DNA from: Thermoplasmata archaeon
GTDB taxonomy: Archaea; Thermoplasmatota; E2; UBA202; JdFR-43
Direction of reading: 5' to 3'
Assembly (NCBI GenBank): GCA_021163175.1
Contig: JAGGXG010000120.1
Coordinates: forward strand, 1 to 9,854
Length of the DNA stretch: 9,854 nt
In this document: piece after piece, positions 7,047 through 9,854 of the stretch
How the letters are laid out: every line of letters starts with the position of its first letter
Position numbering within the stretch: position 1 is the stretch's first letter
The notes under the pieces: generated by a model
Seen by the model: the letters and a program-made list of their open reading frames with translations, nothing else
What the model was told of the DNA's origin: nothing
Database searches by the model: none
Made by a program: the position numbers and the translations under genes

Positions 7047-7358
7047 CTATTTTTCCAGATTTTTCTCAGCCATTATTATTATTTCTCCGTGCCTACCTGT
7101 CGATATTTGGAGTTCGTCATTCCATTCTTTTACCCATCCATTTTTAATTTTGATGATGCTCCCCACTTTCACCCCATCTATCTCCTCATTCCACAATGTT
7201 ATCTTGATTTTATTTTCATCTTCATCTTCTCCAATAGCGTTGCACACTCTTGCATACCCTCCATATCTCATTATAACATTTCTCTCTTCTTCCTTCTCTA
7301 CTATTTTTAAAATGATTTCATCAAAACTGCTGTTGGCTTTTAATTCGGAAATTTTCAT
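7047..7358 (-). CDS. Single-OB-fold ssDNA-binding protein, archaeal SSB/RPA type
   Basis: The 103-residue protein is a single OB fold. It shows the order seen in crenarchaeal-type SSB and in RPA OB domains: ARVCNAIGEDEDENKIKITLWNEE, then KVGSIIKIKNGWVKEWNDELQIS with an aromatic residue (Trp) and a final GRHGEI strand. It should bind single-stranded DNA, protecting it in replication and repair. There is no zinc finger or acidic C-terminal tail as in larger RPA or bacterial SSB, so it may act alone or with a larger RPA encoded elsewhere. The ATG at 7358 lies about 24 bases downstream of a TATA box and has no Shine-Dalgarno sequence, indicating a leaderless transcript. It lies 30 bases downstream of the fibrillarin gene and may also receive read-through. 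Confidence 0.8.
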   Translation of the reverse strand: MKISELKANSSFDEIILKIVEKEEERNVIMRYGGYARVCNAIGEDEDENKIKITLWNEEIDGVKVGSIIKIKNGWVKEWNDELQISTGRHGEIIIMAEKNLEK

Positions 7359-7377
7359 TATTTTAATACTTTATTCC

Positions 7378-7386
7378 GTATATAAG
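7378..7386 (-). promoter_or_regulatory. TATA box of the SSB gene
   Basis: The minus strand reads CTTATATAC, centred 24 bases upstream of the SSB ATG. It sits in the 30-base gap after the fibrillarin stop codon. The spacing suggests transcription begins at or next to the start codon. Confidence 0.6.
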
Positions 7387-7388
7387 AA

Positions 7389-7988
7389 TTATGGAGGAGC
7401 AACTATTATTGAAACATGGTCTTTTGCATATGGTGAAAGGTTTATCATATGCTTTACTCTATAAAATTTTTCTATGTTCTCCCTAACATTCTTAAAAACC
7501 TTCTTTGGTTCTGTTGCAACATCTATACTCCTTGCTTTAACCATTATTATGCCCTGCTTTGCATCAAACTTCTCCATATTTTTCAAAAATATTTCCACCT
7601 GATTTTTTTGCGAGATATCCTGATATATTAGATCAACTTCTTCAACTATAGCTGCATAACTGTCTGGCTTTGAAGCATCTGCCAGTATTGGAATGAGATT
7701 CTTTCTCTCCTTGCACAGCTCAACAAATTTCTTCATTGCCTTGAACGATATCTCTACGCCATATATCGTTCCATTCTGAACTATATCCGAGAGATGGCTT
7801 GCTGTTGTTCCAGTTGCAACCCCAAGATACAAAATGTTGCTGCCTTTCTTTATTGGCATTTCTTTTAAACCTTTCAAAATCGCCGCCGCCATCTTGCTGC
7901 GGTATGGATTCCATGCCCTATATCTTTTTCCATCGTATGTGAACAGCTGCTTTCCTCTTCTATAAACTCCTTCAAATATTTCTTCCAT
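7389..7988 (-). CDS. flpA: Fibrillarin-like rRNA/tRNA 2'-O-methyltransferase
   Basis: The 199-residue protein matches archaeal fibrillarin along its length: YRAWNPYRSKMAAAILKGL (23-41), MPIKKGSNILYLGVATGTT (SAM-binding loop, 44-62), VEISFKAMKKF (78-88), ILADASKP (101-108), VDLIYQDISQKNQ (118-130) and VKARSID (150-156), ending in KDHVSIIV. In archaea FlpA works with Nop5 and L7Ae on C/D box guide RNAs to methylate ribose in rRNA and tRNA. The N-terminal part is about 25-30 residues shorter than in methanogen homologues, but the fold core is intact. The ATG at 7988 has a strong ribosome binding site inside the end of the flavoprotein gene, which it overlaps by 17 bases. No nop5 gene is adjacent, unlike in many archaea. 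Confidence 0.93.
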   Translation of the reverse strand: MEEIFEGVYRRGKQLFTYDGKRYRAWNPYRSKMAAAILKGLKEMPIKKGSNILYLGVATGTTASHLSDIVQNGTIYGVEISFKAMKKFVELCKERKNLIPILADASKPDSYAAIVEEVDLIYQDISQKNQVEIFLKNMEKFDAKQGIIMVKARSIDVATEPKKVFKNVRENIEKFYRVKHMINLSPYAKDHVSIIVAPP

Positions 7989-9231
7989 TTCCCCTCCTCA
8001 TTTTTAGCAGCAATGCCTGCGAGACAACATTTATGGCATCGAAAACAGGGGCAACTTTTGGAGCATACGCATTTTCAAACCATGAAAGCTCTTTAACATG
8101 CATTTTATTGTATATGGCATAGGCTATTCTGTCTATATAAAGAGATGCATTCTTTCCTATTGCCTGCCCTCCCACAATTGTTCCTTCTTCATCTGCCATC
8201 AACTTTATTACTATTTTTTCTCCCTTCATATATTCTGGCAGAAGATTTGCAAAATGCCTTGCGTAGTGCGTTGCCTGGCTTTGTGTAAGCCCTACTGAAG
8301 CCACCTCGATTCCAAACAAAAGAGCGGTTTTTGGAGCAAGAGGTGGTAGCATTTTCTCGTTTCCGCCTGCAGCATTAACGCCTGCCACTCTTCCCTGGCG
8401 AGCTGCTATTGTTCCCAAGCCGACGAGCATTTCGTTTCCAAAAAAGTCTTTTATCTGCGTGCAATCTCCAGCTGCATAAACATTTTCTCTTGCCTTCAAA
8501 TATTCATCAACAACTATTCCTTTTTTTACCTCGCAACCTTTGCATAGTTCAACGCTTGCTCTGTTTCCTGTTGCAATGATAACGATGTCTCCCTCATAGC
8601 TTTCTTCTTTCGTCTCCACATATCTTCCCTCAACCTTTTTAACCATGCAACCAGTCTTTATATCAATTCCATCCAGTTTCTTTAGCAATTGAGATGCCAT
8701 ATCTGGATCAAGCATATTTGGCAGCACAAAGTCCATATATTCCAGCACCACCACATCCAATCCCAATCTTTTTAAAGCTTCCGCAACCTCCAATCCAATC
8801 AAGCCTGCTCCAATCACTATCGCTTTTTTGGAATTCATTGCAACCTTCCTTATTTTTATTGCATCTTCCATGTTCCTTAAAACATATGCTCCACTCGCCT
8901 CAAACGGAATAGCAGCTTTAGCTCCAGTTGCAATTATGATTTTATCATACTCAACAACATCTCTAGCCTCGACTTCCATCGAATCAAGGTTCACCTTTGA
9001 AACATTTTCATGCCTGTATTCTATACCGGCTCTTTCAAACCATTGTGGAGGGTATTCAATGATATCCTCCCATCCAAGTTCTCCAGATATAACAAGAGGC
9101 AGGGCACATTTCGAATATTCCCCATAGCCTTCGTTATCATATATGGTTATCTCTGCCTTCCTGTTTTGCTTGCGGGCGAACTGCGCCGCCGTCGCGCCAG
9201 CAGCCCCGCACCCTATTATGGCTATTTTCAT
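7972..9231 (-). CDS. FAD-dependent pyridine nucleotide-disulfide oxidoreductase, NADH oxidase / CoA-disulfide reductase type
   Basis: The 419-residue protein has an N-terminal FAD site (IIGCGAAGATAA, 5-16), a single active-site cysteine in SKCALPLVISG (Cys42), the IIATGAK motif (99-105), a second Rossmann motif for NAD(P)H (GAGLIGLEVAEAL, 141-153), another ATG motif (220-222), the FAD-contacting VYAAGDC (251-257) and a C-terminal dimerisation domain (about 300-410, ending in YAPKVAPVFDAIN). The lone Cys42 in an S-x-C-x-L-P setting is the hallmark of the NADH oxidase/CoA-disulfide reductase/NAD(P)H:acceptor group, which reduces oxygen, CoA disulfide, polysulfide or an electron carrier. The exact acceptor cannot be read here. 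It follows the response regulator gene with no gap (TGA next to ATG), with GGTGG just upstream as ribosome binding site, and it overlaps flpA. Confidence 0.9.
   Translation of the reverse strand: MKIAIIGCGAAGATAAQFARKQNRKAEITIYDNEGYGEYSKCALPLVISGELGWEDIIEYPPQWFERAGIEYRHENVSKVNLDSMEVEARDVVEYDKIIIATGAKAAIPFEASGAYVLRNMEDAIKIRKVAMNSKKAIVIGAGLIGLEVAEALKRLGLDVVVLEYMDFVLPNMLDPDMASQLLKKLDGIDIKTGCMVKKVEGRYVETKEESYEGDIVIIATGNRASVELCKGCEVKKGIVVDEYLKARENVYAAGDCTQIKDFFGNEMLVGLGTIAARQGRVAGVNAAGGNEKMLPPLAPKTALLFGIEVASVGLTQSQATHYARHFANLLPEYMKGEKIVIKLMADEEGTIVGGQAIGKNASLYIDRIAYAIYNKMHVKELSWFENAYAPKVAPVFDAINVVSQALLLKMRRGNGRNI
7993..7999 (-). promoter_or_regulatory. Shine-Dalgarno sequence of flpA
   Basis: GAGGAGG on the minus strand lies four bases upstream of the flpA ATG at 7988, within the last codons of the flavoprotein gene. 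It supports this start and independent re-initiation on the shared message. Confidence 0.65.
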
Positions 9232-9615
9232 TCAACCACCAAAAAATTCCTTTATTTCCTTAACAAATCCCTTGAAACCGACGTGGCGGGGTATTATTTT
9301 TTTTGCCCCTGCCTGCAGTAGCTTTTCTGCAAGGCGAGTGTCGAAAAAAGCTGTGAATCCATAGATGGTAGCGTTGGGGTCCATCTTCAGTATTTTCTTG
9401 CTTGCCTCCACACCATTCATTCCCGGCAACTTTAAATCCATGATCACAAGGTCGGGCTTCTTACTTTTCTCCATAAGTTTTTTGTAAAGCTCCACTCCTT
9501 CCTTGCCATTATATGCAGAATATATTTCGATATCGAGGCCTGCTTTTTTAATATATATCTTCATCAACTCCTGCATTTCCTTCTCGTCTTCGACGATAAG
9601 CAAAACCCTATTCAC
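9232..9615 (-). CDS. Stand-alone response regulator receiver (REC) protein
   Basis: The protein is a single CheY-like receiver domain of about 127 residues with no output domain. Numbered from the upstream GTG at 9624, it has the acidic pair Glu12-Asp13 in LLIVEDEKEM, the phosphoacceptor Asp63 in VIMDLKLPGMNG and Thr91 in YGFTAFF. The usual Lys-Pro after the fifth strand is replaced by Arg113-His114 (KKIIPRHVGF). It should accept phosphate from a histidine kinase and act by protein contacts. Two GTG codons can start it. I prefer 9615 because GAGGTGA sits five bases ahead of it, while the GTG at 9624 is part of that site. It is the first gene of the minus-strand cluster and abuts the flavoprotein gene. 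No kinase gene is in the window. Confidence 0.88.
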   Translation of the reverse strand: MNRVLLIVEDEKEMQELMKIYIKKAGLDIEIYSAYNGKEGVELYKKLMEKSKKPDLVIMDLKLPGMNGVEASKKILKMDPNATIYGFTAFFDTRLAEKLLQAGAKKIIPRHVGFKGFVKEIKEFFGG

Positions 9616-9620
9616 GGGCT

Positions 9621-9627
9621 TCACCTC
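9621..9627 (-). promoter_or_regulatory. Shine-Dalgarno sequence that decides the response regulator start
   Basis: GAGGTGA on the minus strand matches the archaeal 16S 3' end well and lies five bases before the GTG at 9615. The alternative GTG at 9624 overlaps this element and would have no site of its own. Confidence 0.6.
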
Positions 9628-9690
9628 TTAGCATTAATCTCATTTCATATTTCATTTTTTTCGCAGAATTCAATTTAGGCAAGGGGATGA

Positions 9691-9698
9691 ATATAAAA
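9691..9698 (-). promoter_or_regulatory. Possible TATA box of the response regulator cluster
   Basis: The minus strand reads TTTTATAT. A start about 25 bases downstream would leave a leader of about 55 bases carrying the GAGGTGA site. It is the best candidate in the upstream region, but the sequence is generally A+T-rich. Confidence 0.4.
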
Positions 9699-9744
9699 TT
9701 TTGTAAAAGAAAGCCAATACTCATTGACTTTTAATGAAGGAGGG

Positions 9745-9753
9745 TATTTAAAA
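9745..9753 (+). promoter_or_regulatory. Possible TATA box pointing right, with an imperfect palindrome near the start site
   Basis: TATTTAAAA would place transcription start near 9775. GGTAACTGTTTACC (9766-9779), with arms GGTAA and TTACC, lies across that point, where a repressor could block initiation. Both elements are short and the downstream gene is only suspected. Confidence 0.3.
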
Positions 9754-9794
9754 TTAGCGAAATTTGGTAACTGTTTACCTTTTTGAAGTAAATT

Positions 9795-9854
9795 TTGAAA
9801 AAAATAGAAAAACACATCAGCAAGTTCCTGATACTATCACGGATGGGATTGCAA
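9795..9854 (+). CDS. Possible 5' end of a gene leaving the window on the right
   Basis: A frame opens after a stop at 9789-9791 and stays open to the edge. From a TTG at 9795 it reads KKIEKHISKFLILSRMGLQ. Only 20 codons are visible, the start codon is weak and no clear ribosome binding site is seen, so this is a guess based on the promoter-like signals upstream and on an amphipathic, protein-like composition. No family can be named. Confidence 0.2.
   Translation, partial: MKKIEKHISKFLILSRMGLQ

Noticed and set aside
7720..7914. Minus-strand 64-codon frame inside flpA
   Set aside because: It is fully nested in another frame of a well-conserved fibrillarin gene.
1..9854. Insertion sequence, prophage or defence system
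   Set aside because: No transposase, integrase, phage structural or nuclease motif is visible. Apart from the possible remnant region at 4599-5058, the genes look like ordinary chromosomal ones.

Overview
The window reads as a piece of an archaeal chromosome, most likely a Thermoplasmata-type euryarchaeon, possibly from a protein-degrading sediment lineage. The signs are a fibrillarin (FlpA) gene, a single-OB-fold ssDNA-binding protein, TATA boxes about 24 bases from start codons (leaderless transcripts), archaeal GAGGTGA-type ribosome binding sites, A+T-rich sequence, and a very large secreted gingipain-type (C25) peptidase with Fn3-like tails. The lineage is an inference from gene content only.

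Left part (1-4315, minus strand): one open frame of at least 1438 codons that runs off the left edge. It encodes an exported C25 cysteine peptidase with a propeptide carrying a near-perfect 40-residue tandem duplication. The catalytic domain is interrupted by an Asp-box (BNR-like) beta-propeller segment and by a jelly-roll/MAM-like segment. Fn3-like domains follow. It has a clear TATA box and Shine-Dalgarno sequence.

Middle gap (4316-5126): no intact gene. It holds the peptidase promoter, the frame-broken C-terminal remnant of what looks like a spore-photoproduct-lyase-type radical SAM protein, and two perfect hairpins placed end to end next to a repeated CGCAATAACAA motif.

5127-7044: a plus-strand charged coiled-coil protein whose 3' end overlaps a minus-strand metallo-beta-lactamase-fold hydrolase. 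Divergent from the hydrolase, across a 37-base gap with a nearly symmetric TATA element, is a two-gene unit: a 69-residue coiled-coil protein coupled by ATGA overlap to an aspartate/glutamate racemase-family protein that lacks the first catalytic cysteine.

7047-9615 (minus strand): a compact cluster in transcription order response regulator (REC only), NADH oxidase/CoA-disulfide reductase-type flavoprotein, fibrillarin, ssDNA-binding protein. The first three abut or overlap. The SSB gene has its own TATA box. The cluster links a phosphorylation input, a redox enzyme, rRNA/tRNA 2'-O-methylation and ssDNA binding, but a shared function is not shown by the sequence. The right end (9616-9854) holds promoter signals and possibly the first codons of a plus-strand gene.
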